From the NCBI GenBank assembly GCA_037481655.1, contig JBBFLF010000018.1:1-50095 (forward strand): a DNA stretch of 50,095 bases. Reading direction: 5' to 3'. The number at the start of each line of letters is the position of its first letter. The stretch's first letter is position 1. Position numbers and translations under genes: made by a program. Shown piece by piece: positions 16,374 to 25,686 of the stretch. The notes under the pieces were generated by a model, which saw only the letters and a program-made list of their open reading frames with translations, was not told where the DNA came from and ran no database searches. Source of the stretch: Desulfobaccales bacterium. Lineage in GTDB: Bacteria; Desulfobacterota; Desulfobaccia; Desulfobaccales; 0-14-0-80-60-11.

Positions 16374-16706
16374 ATGCGACAGTATCTGCTGGATGAAATC
16401 CGTAAAAAAGACATTCCCCGCATCCGGGAATACTTGGAGACCCACGCCACGGCCTCCGGGCTGGCGGACATCTGGTGGGTGGATCTGAGGGAGGACCTCC
16501 TCAGCCCGGCCCAGTACGACCATCATCACTGCCAGCCTTACCGCTTCGCCATCGAGCTGGGGGATGACTACCTGCGCTTTGAGTTCCTCATCCGCAGCGA
16601 GAAGACCATGCGCTGCGCCTGCATCGACTACGCCACCCGCCAGCAGCGGGACTTCATCCTGGCCTTCGCCGACCGCCTGGTGGAGGATCTGGGCCTGAAG
16701 ACCTGA
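16374..16706 (+). CDS. Conserved hypothetical protein, 110 residues
   Basis: I do not recognise this family. The product is a small soluble alpha/beta protein with no signal peptide. Visible traits are a charged N-terminal helix (DEIRKKDIPRIREYLE), a central acidic/aromatic segment (DIWWVDLREDLL), a His-rich stretch DHHHC at 49-53 and a Cys pair CAC near 81-83. The His/Cys combination could bind a metal, which is inference. It lies 79 nt after the SDH-protease gene and its long open frame has the same codon bias as its neighbours. Confidence 0.65.
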   Translation: MRQYLLDEIRKKDIPRIREYLETHATASGLADIWWVDLREDLLSPAQYDHHHCQPYRFAIELGDDYLRFEFLIRSEKTMRCACIDYATRQQRDFILAFADRLVEDLGLKT

Positions 16707-16959
16707 GACCGGTGGTCGTCCTGATCCAGTCCCGTGGAGAACGGTGGGAGGGGAGTCGTGAGGGGCGGGGGCGCCACTATTCCCCCGTCATCTCCCTATG
16801 ACCCTGAAGAGCGGGATGCAGGCCCCTTTCCGGGCAAAGCGGCCAGGGCTGTATGCCCCGGGCCGGGACAAGGTCCCCTGCCCTCTTCCCCAGATCCTCT
16901 CCCTCCCCTCCACCTCGGGGAAATCTGAGGTGAGGCGAAGAGCCCTCCTGAGGTGAGCA

Positions 16960-17976
16960 ATGCCGCCTTGGGGTGAACCTGTCTGGCTTCTCCTCTTAGC
17001 CGCCGGGCTGTTCCTCTGGGCCCTGTCCCTGGTGGCGGCCTGGGCTCTGGCGCGGCGGCGGCTCCTGAAGGAATGGGCCCGGGAGGAGCACGTGGCCCTT
17101 AAGCCGCCGGCCTTTCCGGAAGCCCGCCCCGAAGACCGTCAGGCCCTGGAGATCATCGCTACCTATCGCCGGCGCTTCCTCACCCATCCCTGGCCCAAGA
17201 CCCACCTGCGTCTGGCGCTCATCACCGACACCGCCCAAAGCCTCCTGAAAGACATCGCCCGGGTGTATTACCCTCAGGAGGAGCGGCCGGAACTCAAGGC
17301 CTCTTTGGCGGATCTGGTGGGTCTGGTGGACCGGGTGGGCGGCCGTCTGCAGGTCTGGCTCAACACCCTGCCGGTGAGGCCCCTGAAGGACGTGGAGGTG
17401 GGCACCCTCCTCAAGGTGCACGAATTATATTGCCAGGTGAGGGAGCATCCGGTCTATCAGTTTCTCAAGCGCCATCACCTGGACAAAGCCGCCCGCTGGC
17501 TGTGGACCGTCAAAAACCTCCTCAACCCCTGGTACTGGAGCCGCCGGGCCGTCTATACCGGCAGCCGGGAGATCTTCGTCCGCCTCTTTTTGGCCCAGAT
17601 CGTCTCTCTGGTGGGGGAGGAGGCCATCCGTATCTATGGCCGCCGGCACCCGCCCCAGGCCCTGGTGGGCCGGCTCAGGCTGGCCCTGCAGGAGATGCTC
17701 CACCTCACCTGGCAGAATGGCGGCGTCCCGCCTCCGATTTACCGGAATCTGCTGAGATTCATCCTCACGGTGCGGGGGCTGGAGGAGCGGGAGCGTCTGG
17801 AACTGGCCACCCTCCTGTCTTCCCCCCAGGCCCCGGAGCCCCCGGATCCCGCCGTCTGGGACCCCGACGAACGCCGCCGGGTGGCGGCCCTGCTCCGGGG
17901 CCTCAGCCGGCGGTGCCTGCCGCCCCGGGAGCGGGACGCCTGCCTGGACCGCATCCGCCGGCGCTGGGCGCCTTGA
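16960..17976 (+). CDS. Hypothetical membrane-anchored protein, 338 residues
   Basis: Function not recognised. There is one N-terminal membrane helix (about 8-30) followed by a mainly helical, Arg/Leu-rich cytosolic domain with no nucleotide-binding or catalytic motif. A well-patterned central part (VRPLKDVEVGTLLKVHELY to SLVGEEAIRIYGRR, about 140-228) looks like a conserved domain and includes an amphipathic WSRRAVYTGSREIF segment. It stands alone on the plus strand, with 253 nt to the preceding gene and a convergent HPF gene after it. Confidence 0.65.
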   Translation: MPPWGEPVWLLLLAAGLFLWALSLVAAWALARRRLLKEWAREEHVALKPPAFPEARPEDRQALEIIATYRRRFLTHPWPKTHLRLALITDTAQSLLKDIARVYYPQEERPELKASLADLVGLVDRVGGRLQVWLNTLPVRPLKDVEVGTLLKVHELYCQVREHPVYQFLKRHHLDKAARWLWTVKNLLNPWYWSRRAVYTGSREIFVRLFLAQIVSLVGEEAIRIYGRRHPPQALVGRLRLALQEMLHLTWQNGGVPPPIYRNLLRFILTVRGLEERERLELATLLSSPQAPEPPDPAVWDPDERRRVAALLRGLSRRCLPPRERDACLDRIRRRWAP

Positions 17977-18074
17977 CCCCCTCACCTGGACGCAGCTCCC
18001 GCCTGGACAACATTAGGAAGTGGCAACGGAGACGAGGGGAGGGAAGCTTGCTCCCTCCCCGCTGGCGCGTGCGG

Positions 18075-18608
18075 CTACTCCGCCACCCGCACCCAGGTGG
18101 CCTGGGGGCCCTTGTCCCCGGGCTCGGCGGCAAATTCCACCCGGGCGCCCACCGGCAAGGTGTCGATGGCGGCATTTTTGAGAGCGTTGGCGTGGAAGTA
18201 GACCTCGGTGCCGTCCGGAGCCTCCAGGAAGCCGTAATCCTCCTCCGGGTAGGTGCGCAGCACCGTGCCCATCTGGGACACCTCCTCATGCACCTTCACC
18301 TTCTGCTGGCGGATGCGGGAATACTCCTTCACCCGGCGGTCCATGGCCTGGAAGGCGTCCACAATCAGGGGCAGGACGTAGTCGCCCTGGCGGGTCACGG
18401 TCAGAGTCTGGCCCGCCAGCCCCACCACCAGGCGCAGTTCAAAGGCGCCGTGGCGGTGATGGCCGGTGCCGATGACCTCCACCCGGGCGTGCAGGATGGG
18501 CTCATAGGCGTGCCGGTCCAGTTTCCGCAGCTCGTCCTCGATCTTTTTCCGCCATTCCGGCAGGATCTCCACATTGCGGCCGTCGATATGCAGGTCGGTG
18601 GGCAACAT
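18075..18608 (-). CDS. HPF/RaiA-like ribosome-binding domain fused to a cold-shock domain
   Basis: The 177-residue protein joins two domains. Residues 1-108 match the ribosome hibernation promoting factor / sigma-54 modulation fold (DLHIDGRNVEILPEWRKKIEDELRKL at the start; the basic helix DRRVKEYSRIRQQKVK near 90-105). Residues 113-177 form a cold-shock OB-fold: GTVLRTYPEEDYGFL replaces the usual GxVKWFNxxKGFGFI, and EVYFHANAL matches VFVHxSAL. HPF proteins bind the 30S A/P site during stress, and CSDs bind RNA. A single protein that couples both suggests a specialised hibernation or RNA-chaperone role; that is inference. It is likely its own transcript. Confidence 0.85.
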   Translation of the reverse strand: MLPTDLHIDGRNVEILPEWRKKIEDELRKLDRHAYEPILHARVEVIGTGHHRHGAFELRLVVGLAGQTLTVTRQGDYVLPLIVDAFQAMDRRVKEYSRIRQQKVKVHEEVSQMGTVLRTYPEEDYGFLEAPDGTEVYFHANALKNAAIDTLPVGARVEFAAEPGDKGPQATWVRVAE

Positions 18609-18702
18609 GACGTCAACTCCTGAACGGGATTGTCACAGTCGCACTCGGTTTGAGGAGAGGGGCCGCGGCCTTGCCTCTCCCGGCATCTTCGCTTTCCTTC
18701 GT

Positions 18703-18745
18703 GGAGAGAGGAGGTCGGGCCATTCGGGTTCCCGGCCCTCCCCTC
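18703..18745. terminator. G/C-rich hairpin between the coiled-coil protein gene and the HPF-CSD gene
   Basis: GAGGTCGGGCC pairs imperfectly with GGCCCTCCCCTC (roughly 18713-18745) and is followed on the plus strand by TTTTC. It lies just 3' of the small coiled-coil gene on the minus strand and may end that transcript. It also resembles a degenerate module of the intergenic repeat family. Confidence 0.3.
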
Positions 18746-18800
18746 TTTTCTGCTCTTGAATTTTGGGCCACCCGGAACAAGCCCGATGGCGGCGGGAGCG

Positions 18801-19106
18801 TCACTCCGACTGCTCCTTAAGGCGTTCCTCCAAAGCCGCCACCCGCTTCTCCAGGGCCTCCAGGTCGGCGGCCCGGGCCAGCCCCAGGCCGGCCAGCGCC
18901 TGGGCGACAGCCTGGTTGATTTTCTCTTTCAAGGCTTCCTGCTCCGCCTGGGCCTTCTCCAGGATCTGGGCCACGGCGCCGGATTTCTCCTGTTGGGAGA
19001 GCTCCCCCCGGCGGATCATCTCCTCCACCACCGCCTCCACTTTCTCCCGGGTGAAATCCCAGACTCCCAGCCCGAACTGTTTGGCTTTGCGGAAGAAATC
19101 CTCCAT
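18801..19106 (-). CDS. Small phasin-like coiled-coil protein
   Basis: The 101-residue product starts MEDFFRKAKQFGLGVWDFTREKVEAVVEEMIRRGE, then has a long heptad-patterned helix to the end (LEALEKRVAALEERL). This resembles the phasin / polyhydroxyalkanoate granule-associated PhaF-like family; no PHA genes are nearby, so the granule role is unproven. The frame is open to 19205, but GAGGT 6 nt before ATG 19106 and the domain start favour 19106. Other proteins of this type act as small structural or trigger-like coiled coils. Confidence 0.7.
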   Translation of the reverse strand: MEDFFRKAKQFGLGVWDFTREKVEAVVEEMIRRGELSQQEKSGAVAQILEKAQAEQEALKEKINQAVAQALAGLGLARAADLEALEKRVAALEERLKEQSE

Positions 19107-19366
19107 GATGCACCTCGCTGGATTAATCCTGGCGATCAGGCCGGCTCTTGTCGGCCCGGGGCCTGCCAGAACCTGGCGCCGGCCATACCAGAACCCCTTT
19201 GCCATAGGAATATAACCCTCACGGGGGGCCTTGTCGACCGGGCCTAAGCCCCCCTCAGGGCTCCCGGGGAAAAATCTCTGCTCGGCAGATTTTTCACATT
19301 TTTTTCTTGCTTTCCCTCTCGTAAACAGTAGTATGTGTATAGAATAATTTTCTTTTAGACTGACTT

Positions 19367-19813
19367 ATGCCCCGTGGAAAAAACAAACTGGTGAAGGTGG
19401 GGGACCTCTTCCTCATCAATGACGTCTCCCGGATGGTGAACCTGTCCCAGAAACGCATCCGGGAGTATGAGAAGGAGGGCTTCATCAAGCCGCTGAGGGA
19501 GCGCAACACCAACAACCGCCTCTATTCCTCCTTCGACGTCGCCCAGATCCAGCAGATCAACCACCTCATCCACGAGCGGGGCTTCACTTTGGCCTGCCTG
19601 CGCAACCTCATGGTGCTGGCGCCCTGCTGGAACATCTTCGACTGCCCGGACAAGGAGAAATGCGCCGCCTATCAGATTCCCTGGCGGCCGTGCTACGAGG
19701 TGCGCCAGTACCGGGAGACCTTGTGCAACGGCCCTTGTGAACGCTGCGCCATCTATCTCAACCGGGATGTGAAAAAGGAAAGGATCCTCGAGCCTTTCCC
19801 CCGCCCTGAATGA
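19367..19813 (+). CDS. MerR-family transcriptional regulator with Cys-rich C-terminus
   Basis: The 148-residue protein has a MerR-type winged helix-turn-helix (about 14-82: FLINDVSRMVNLSQKRIREYEKEGFIKP, NNRLYSS). After it come eight cysteines (77, 87, 93, 99, 109, 120, 124, 127) with Trp88 and Trp106, a pattern like two-CW metal- or cluster-binding domains. It could sense a metal or redox state. No Shine-Dalgarno is evident before ATG 19367; a possible promoter is TTGCTT (19307-19312), 16 nt, TAGTAT (19329-19334). It overlaps mobB by 4 nt, so it may be co-transcribed with, and might regulate, molybdenum-cofactor genes; the last point is inference. Confidence 0.8.
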   Translation: MPRGKNKLVKVGDLFLINDVSRMVNLSQKRIREYEKEGFIKPLRERNTNNRLYSSFDVAQIQQINHLIHERGFTLACLRNLMVLAPCWNIFDCPDKEKCAAYQIPWRPCYEVRQYRETLCNGPCERCAIYLNRDVKKERILEPFPRPE

Positions 19814-20331
19814 CCGGCAGCCCTTCGGTCTTTCCTGTGGCTGACCATTCCCTTGCCCCACGGGCCGTGAGCATTGTAGGGCCAGCGAGCCCCGCCAAAA
19901 CCGCCTTTATCGGCGCGCTGGCTCGGGAATTGGAGGCTGGCGGCCTGAAGGTGGCGGTGCTCTCCTGGGAGATCGCCGCTCCCCTCCCCGATGAGACCAA
20001 GGACACCGGCCGTTACCGCCGGGCGGGGGCCTCCCTGGCGGCGCTGGCGTCTCCGGGGTGGCTACTCCTCACCTATCGTTTCCCGGACTTCATCTCCCGA
20101 CCTGGCCTGGGCCAGATCCTCCCGCTCCTGGCGCCCTTCGCGGATGGCGTGCTGGTGGACGGCGCCGCAGACGGCCTGCCCCGGATCTTTCTCGGCCCGG
20201 CCTCCGGCCCTGATTCACCGGAGGCGGAGGTGTGGGCGGTGGTGGAGGACGTCTCCGGGCACCGTCCGGTGCCGGCAGAGGCGGTGGCGAAGGTGGCGGC
20301 GCTGCTCCGGGCCCGGTGGGGGGCCTCCTGA
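19810..20331 (+). CDS. mobB: Molybdopterin-guanine dinucleotide biosynthesis protein MobB-like
   Basis: The 173-residue protein has the MobB layout: a P-loop region VGPASPAKTAFIGALARELEAGGLKVAVL near 23-51 and ETKDTGRYRRAGAS near 62-75, equivalent to the DTxxxGKDSxRHRxAGA motif. The P-loop is degenerate (GPASPAKT in place of GxSGxGKT) but keeps the K-T pair. MobB binds GTP and assists MobA in attaching GMP to molybdopterin. It overlaps merR by 4 nt and mobA by 1 nt, so the three genes form one operon. Confidence 0.85.
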   Translation: MTGSPSVFPVADHSLAPRAVSIVGPASPAKTAFIGALARELEAGGLKVAVLSWEIAAPLPDETKDTGRYRRAGASLAALASPGWLLLTYRFPDFISRPGLGQILPLLAPFADGVLVDGAADGLPRIFLGPASGPDSPEAEVWAVVEDVSGHRPVPAEAVAKVAALLRARWGAS

Positions 20332-20942
20332 TGTCCTCCCCACCGGTGACCGGTGTCATCCTGGCCGGGGGATTAGGCCGCCGTCTCGGGCAGGACAAGG
20401 CCACCCTGCCCTTTCAGGGGAAGCCCCTGGCCCTCCAGGTGACCCAAGCCCTCAGCCCTTGGGTGCAGGAGCTCTGGCTGCTCACCAATCAGCCCCTCCT
20501 GCATGTCAGATTGGGGCTGCCCCTGGTGCTTGACCTCTTCCCCTTTCAGGGCCCCCTGGGGGGCCTCCTCACCGCCCTCGCCTTCAGCCCCACCCCCTGG
20601 GTGCTGGCGGCGGCGGTGGACAATCCCCTACTCCAGCCGCCTTTGCTCGCTGCCGTGGTTCAGCGGGCCGCGACCACACCCAGGCCGGTGGTGGTGACAG
20701 AAAGTCCCCGGGGGCTGGAGGCCCTTCCCGGCCTCTTCCATGTGCGCCTGAGGCCGCGGCTGGAGGACTATCTGGCCCGGGGGGAGCGGCGCCTGAGGCC
20801 CTTTATCATGGCCTGCCGGCCGGAGATCCTGCCTCGGGAGGTGACCGGGAAATTGGACCCGGAGGGCTTAAGCTTTCTCAACCTTAACACGCTGGCAGAG
20901 GCGGCTGCGGCCGGGCTTCGGTGTCGTCGGCCCGAAGTCTGA
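20331..20942 (+). CDS. mobA: Molybdenum cofactor guanylyltransferase MobA
   Basis: The 203-residue protein starts TGVILAGGLGRRLGQDKATLPFQGKPL, the nucleotidyltransferase LAGGxGxRxGxDKA signature, and has an acidic metal-binding AAAVDNPLLQPP segment near 98 (DxP-type). It couples GTP to Mo-molybdopterin to form MGD for oxidoreductases such as formate dehydrogenase. ATG 20331 overlaps the mobB stop (TGATG junction). No molybdoenzyme gene is in the window. Confidence 0.9.
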   Translation: MSSPPVTGVILAGGLGRRLGQDKATLPFQGKPLALQVTQALSPWVQELWLLTNQPLLHVRLGLPLVLDLFPFQGPLGGLLTALAFSPTPWVLAAAVDNPLLQPPLLAAVVQRAATTPRPVVVTESPRGLEALPGLFHVRLRPRLEDYLARGERRLRPFIMACRPEILPREVTGKLDPEGLSFLNLNTLAEAAAAGLRCRRPEV

Positions 20943-21098
20943 GGTCCCCATCGGGCCAACCAGCAAAGCCAGCACCCCTGCGAGAGACGGGGGCAGGCAG
21001 GGGAAGCATTCGCCGAGCGTGGAGGGAGGCAGGCCTCTGGCGGCGAAGGGCAAGGCGGAACGTGAAGGCGGAAATGCTTCCCGGGTGCTCCCACCCCC

Positions 21099-21126
21099 TT
21101 GACAACCGGCATGCCGCAGGTTAAAA
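21099..21126 (+). promoter_or_regulatory. Sigma-70 promoter for tRNA-Glu
   Basis: TTGACA (21099-21104), 16 nt, TTAAAA (21121-21126). The predicted start near 21133 is about 6 nt before the mature tRNA 5' end. The -10 box is only moderate but the -35 is perfect. Confidence 0.55.
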
Positions 21127-21138
21127 AAGGAAGTGTTC

Positions 21139-21214
21139 GGTCCCATCGTCTAGCGGTCTAGGATACTGCCCTCTCACGGCAGAGACACGGGTTCGAGTCC
21201 CGTTGGGACTACCA
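21139..21214 (+). tRNA. tRNA-Glu (anticodon CTC)
   Basis: Cloverleaf by inspection: acceptor GGTCCCA / TGGGACT (one G-U at the end pair), anticodon arm CTGCC-CTCTCAC-GGCAG with CTC at the anticodon, T arm ACGGG-TTCGAGT-CCCGT. The body is 21139-21211 and the CCA tail is encoded at 21212-21214. A strong terminator follows at 21280. Confidence 0.95.
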
Positions 21215-21279
21215 GCTAACCAGCGGATTTTGCTGGCATAGTAAGAGTAAACCTTCAAAAGCTTGCTGTCCCCACAGCG

Positions 21280-21316
21280 TCCCCGTGCAGGCTGTCCTGA
21301 GCGGGGATTTTGTTTT
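21280..21316 (+). terminator. Rho-independent terminator after tRNA-Glu
   Basis: Two-step stem: TCCCCG (21280-21285) pairs with CGGGGA (21302-21307), with an inner CAGG-ctgt-CCTG hairpin, followed by TTTTGTTTTT. Confidence 0.8.
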
Positions 21317-21559
21317 TCTGCCGGCGCCATCATCTCCAGAGGGGGCCCCATCACTCCCAGGGTTTCCTCCTCCGCGATAGAGCAGCTCAGGGATTGCAGC
21401 CGCAGACCGACCCCGGGACACGGGATTGTTCTTCACCCGGTAATCAGGTCTGGTGTATGGTGTCCGAAGCGCCCCGGCTCAGGATTGAGGCGGCACCGGG
21501 TTACTCTGAACGGAGAGGGGTTCCACGGATGGTGGGAGAGAGGCAGAGCCGAAAACGAC

Positions 21560-21600
21560 TGTCCCCAAAGCGTCGCCGGGACACTTTGGGGACATAATTT
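21560..21600. terminator. Probable bidirectional hairpin terminator
   Basis: A perfect 11-bp inverted repeat, TGTCCCCAAAG (21560-21570) and CTTTGGGGACA (21584-21594), is followed by TAATTTTTAAA on the plus strand. On the minus strand it is about 40 nt beyond tRNA-Leu and is followed by a TTTT-containing tract, so it probably ends the gap-pgk-tpiA-secG-tRNA-Leu transcript. Confidence 0.65.
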
Positions 21601-21633
21601 TTAAAGCTAACCTTTGATATTTATATTAATTTT

Positions 21634-21719
21634 TGGTGCCGAAGGCGGGATTTGAACCCGCACGGGTCTCCCCACCACCCCCTCAAGATGGCGTGTCTAC
21701 CAGGTTCCACCACTTCGGC
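21634..21719 (-). tRNA. tRNA-Leu (anticodon GAG)
   Basis: Class II tRNA on the minus strand: acceptor GCCGAAG / CTTCGGC, anticodon arm CCATC-TTGAGGG-GGTGG with anticodon GAG, a long variable arm and T arm GCGGG-TTCAAAT-CCCGC. The body ends at 21637, and CCA is encoded at 21636-21634. It starts only 11 nt after the secG stop and has no promoter of its own that I can see, so it is probably processed from the glycolytic operon mRNA. Confidence 0.93.
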
Positions 21720-21729
21720 ATGGGTTGTC

Positions 21730-22074
21730 TCACTTGGCCGGTGCCGCCGGCGCCGGAGCAGCCGGAGTCTCCGCCGGCGCTGCGGGTTTGGCCGGAGCCG
21801 GCTGGGAGACCGGCGGCCGGGTCTCTCTCATGATGGTGCTCTTCACCTGCTGGCGCCCCAGGACCGTGAGCCCCAGGGAGGTGCACATGAAGAGGATGGC
21901 CGCCACCGCCGTCAGCTTGGCCAAAAAAGGCGCCGCCCCGGTGCTGCCGAAGACCGTCTGGCTGGAGCCCCCGAAGGCCGCGCCGATGCCCGCCCCTTTG
22001 CCGTGCTGCAGGAGCACGATGCTGATGAGAGCCAGGCACACCACAATGTGCAGAATGGTCAAAACAGTGCTCAT
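21730..22074 (-). CDS. secG: Preprotein translocase subunit SecG
   Basis: The 114-residue protein has the two-helix SecG layout: the first helix (about 3-24), the loop with QHGKGAGIGAAFGGSSQTVFGSTGA (about 23-47) and the second helix (about 50-70), then a Pro/Ala-rich tail. SecG assists SecYEG protein export at the inner membrane. It follows tpiA across 252 nt that include repeat copy C and precedes tRNA-Leu by 11 nt. The tpiA-secG order is common in bacteria. Confidence 0.95.
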   Translation of the reverse strand: MSTVLTILHIVVCLALISIVLLQHGKGAGIGAAFGGSSQTVFGSTGAAPFLAKLTAVAAILFMCTSLGLTVLGRQQVKSTIMRETRPPVSQPAPAKPAAPAETPAAPAPAAPAK

Positions 22075-22089
22075 GTCAATTGTTTTCCT

Positions 22090-22155
22090 GGGAGAGGGGG
22101 CCAGGGATCGTGGACCCCTGCCCCCTCTCCCAGCCCCTCACCCCCAACCCCATAA
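22090..22155 (+). repeat. Intergenic palindromic repeat, copy C (module 1 plus part of spacer)
   Basis: Module 1 is at 22090-22131 with arms GGGAGAGGGGGC and GCCCCCTCTCCC; the spacer remnant CCCCCAACCCCATAATG follows. Module 2 is missing. This is the only copy whose orientation does not follow the stop-module 1-module 2 rule relative to the flanking minus-strand genes (tpiA and secG). Confidence 0.8.
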
Positions 22156-22326
22156 TGTTCAAATCTTTTTGGGCTAAGGGGTAAAAACGATCACCGCGAC
22201 CGCCAATCCCGGCTCAATTTTTGAATATAACTCATTCTTCGGAGGGCCGCAAGGTTTTCCGAAGGAAGCCGAACCTTTCCCAACAAGTTCATAGAATGGA
22301 GGTCACGACGAGAAGGCCACCCGGTT

Positions 22327-23071
22327 TCAGCCCGACGCCGCGATGATGGCCAGAAAAGAGGCGGCCTTAAGCGACGCCCCGCCCACCAGGGCGCCGTCGA
22401 TGTCCGGCTCGGCGAGCAGGCTGGCGGCGTTGTCCGGAGTGACGCTCCCGCCATAGAGAATGCGCACCTGCGGGGTGCCCAGCAGGCCCGACAGGAGGGT
22501 GCGAATAAAGGCATGCACCTCCTGGGCCTGGGCCGGGGTGGCAGTTCGGCCGGTGCCGATGGCCCACACCGGCTCATAGGCGATGACCAGGCGGGAGGCG
22601 GCGTCGGCGGGAAGGCCCGCCAGGCCCTCCTGAATCTGCCGCTCCACCACCTTCAGAGTCAGGCCGGCCTCCCGCTCCGCCAAGGTCTCCCCCACGCAGA
22701 CGATGGGGCCCAGACCCGCCTTCAGGGCCGCCTTCACCTTGCGGTTGACCGTGGCATCGGTCTCGCCGAAGTGCTGACGCCGCTCCGAGTGGCCGATGAT
22801 GACCTGGCGGCAGCCCACATCCACCAGCATCACCGGCGAGATGGCGCCGGTGTAGGCCCCCTTCTCCTCCCAGAAGACGTCCTGGGCCGCCAGCCGCACC
22901 GGCGTACCCGCCAGCACCCCGGCCACCGCGGCCAAGGCCGTGTAGGGCGGCGCCACCGTGACCTCGGCTGTGGGCGCGGGCCCCAGCCCCTGGACAATGC
23001 CCCGGGCCAGCTCCCGAGCTTCGGCCAGGGTGGTGTGCATCTTCCAGTTGCCGGCGATGAGTTTTCTCAGC

Positions 23072-23079
<8 letters not shown>
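22327..23079 (-). CDS. tpiA: Triosephosphate isomerase
   Basis: The 250-residue TIM barrel shows the catalytic set: Asn-Trp-Lys in GNWKMH (about 10-15), the electrophile His in IGHSERR (about 95), the catalytic Glu in [11 protein letters not shown] (about 165) and the phosphate loop [10 protein letters not shown] near 210. It interconverts dihydroxyacetone phosphate and glyceraldehyde 3-phosphate in the cytosol. Its start overlaps the pgk stop by 8 nt, so it is part of the gap-pgk-tpiA operon. Confidence 0.97.
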
Positions 23080-24300
<1,221 letters not shown>

Positions 24301-24301
<1 letters not shown>

Positions 24302-25308
24302 CACGCGCTCCCTACCAGGACGGCCAGATCCAGCATGCGATGGGAGAACCCCATTTCGTTGTCATACCACGCCATCACCTTCACCAGGGTGCCGCCCATG
24401 ACATTGGTGAGCTCCGCATCCAGGATGGAGGAATACGAGGAGCCGTTGTAATCGATGGACACCAGGGGCACCCGGGACACCTGCAGGATCCCCTTCAAGC
24501 TGCCTTCCGCGGCGGCCTCCATGGCCTGGTTCACCTCCTCCCGGGTGGTGGGTCGGGCCACCGTGGTCACAAAGTCCACCAAGGAGACGTTGGCCGTGGG
24601 CACCCTCACCGCCAGCCCGTCCAGGCGGCCTTTGAGCTCCGGGATGACTTCGGTCACCGCCCGGGCGGCCCCGGTGGAGGTGGGGATCATGGAAAGGGCG
24701 GCGGCCCGGGCCCGGCGCAGGTCGCTGTGGGAGCCGTCCAGGAGCCGCTGATCCATGGTGTAGGAGTGCACCGTGGTCATGAGGCCGTGTTCCACCCCGA
24801 AGGCCTCGTGCAGCACCTTCACCAGGGGCGCCAGGCAATTCGTCGTACAGGAGGCGTTGCTGACGATATGGTGGCGGGTGGGATCATAGAGGTGGGTGTT
24901 CACCCCCATGACGAAGGTGGCGTCGATCTTTTTGCCCGGCGCAGAGAGCACCACCTTGCGGGCCCCGGCCCTCAGGTGCCCTTCGATGCTGGCCCGGTCC
25001 CGGAAAGCGCCGGTGGATTCCAGGACCACCTGCACCCCCAGCTCCCCCCAGGGGAGCTTTTCCGGCAGGTCATCGATCTGGGTGAGGAGAATCTCCCGGC
25101 CATTCACCAGCAGCCGGTCCCCCCGGGCCTCCACCTCCCCGGGGAAGGTGCCATGGACGGAATCGTATTTCAGGAGATGGGCATGGACTTCGGCCCCGGC
25201 CCGGCTGTTGATGGCCACCAGCTCCAGGTCATGCCGTTCCGTGAAGATGATCCGGGCCAGACAGCGGCCGATGCGGCCGAAGCCGTTGATGGCAACCCTC
25301 ACAGGCAT
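24301..25308 (-). CDS. gap: Glyceraldehyde-3-phosphate dehydrogenase, possibly NADP-accepting
   Basis: The 335-residue enzyme has the Rossmann start [13 protein letters not shown], the catalytic Cys154 in [12 protein letters not shown] and His181. At the cofactor site, the NAD-specifying Asp is replaced: AINSRAG has Ser35 where GapA has INDL. At 191-194 it reads DGSH, where NAD-specific enzymes have a Pro (LPH). Both changes are seen in NADP-accepting or dual-cofactor forms (plastid/cyanobacterial Gap2, Bacillus GapB), so NADP(H) use is a reasonable inference. It is first in the gap-pgk-tpiA operon and has a promoter candidate at 25391-25420. Confidence 0.96.
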
Positions 25309-25390
25309 TGCGGCTCCTTCTCAAGCGAACTGAGCCTGAAAAGAAGGCGGACGAACTTTTCCGTCTCCGCCATCCTCCAGGCAGATTTTT

Positions 25391-25420
25391 ATGTTAATGC
25401 AGAGGTGGCAAAAGCGTCAA
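25391..25420 (-). promoter_or_regulatory. Candidate sigma-70 promoter of the gap operon
   Basis: On the minus strand TTGACG (25420-25415), 18 nt, TAACAT (25396-25391). It lies about 83 nt before the gap ATG and faces the operon. The rest of the 378-nt gap-mlaE interval (25309-25686) has no gene; a TATATA run near 25635-25643 might serve mlaE. Confidence 0.5.
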
Positions 25421-25686
25421 ATCTTTTCTCATCCGGGGACCCAGCCGGGCATGGCCGCCTCGAGGGGCAAAGGCCCACCGGGGGTCCGGCCTTCAGGCCT
25501 GGCGCCTTGCTTTTTTCCCCAATCTTCTTTAAGTAAAATGAGATCCGGTTCACAAGCCCGGAGAAGGGGGCGTCATCGCTTCTTATCCTGTTCCCTTCCC
25601 CAGGGAAATTCCCCCACACGCTGGAATTTTCGTATACATATATAGGCGTCTGGAGACCACAACCTGGGCCACGTGGCGGAGGAGCA

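Noticed and set aside
16734-16928. 64-codon plus-strand frame
   Set aside because: It is Pro/Gly-rich, without domain or Shine-Dalgarno, in a G/C-rich intergenic region.
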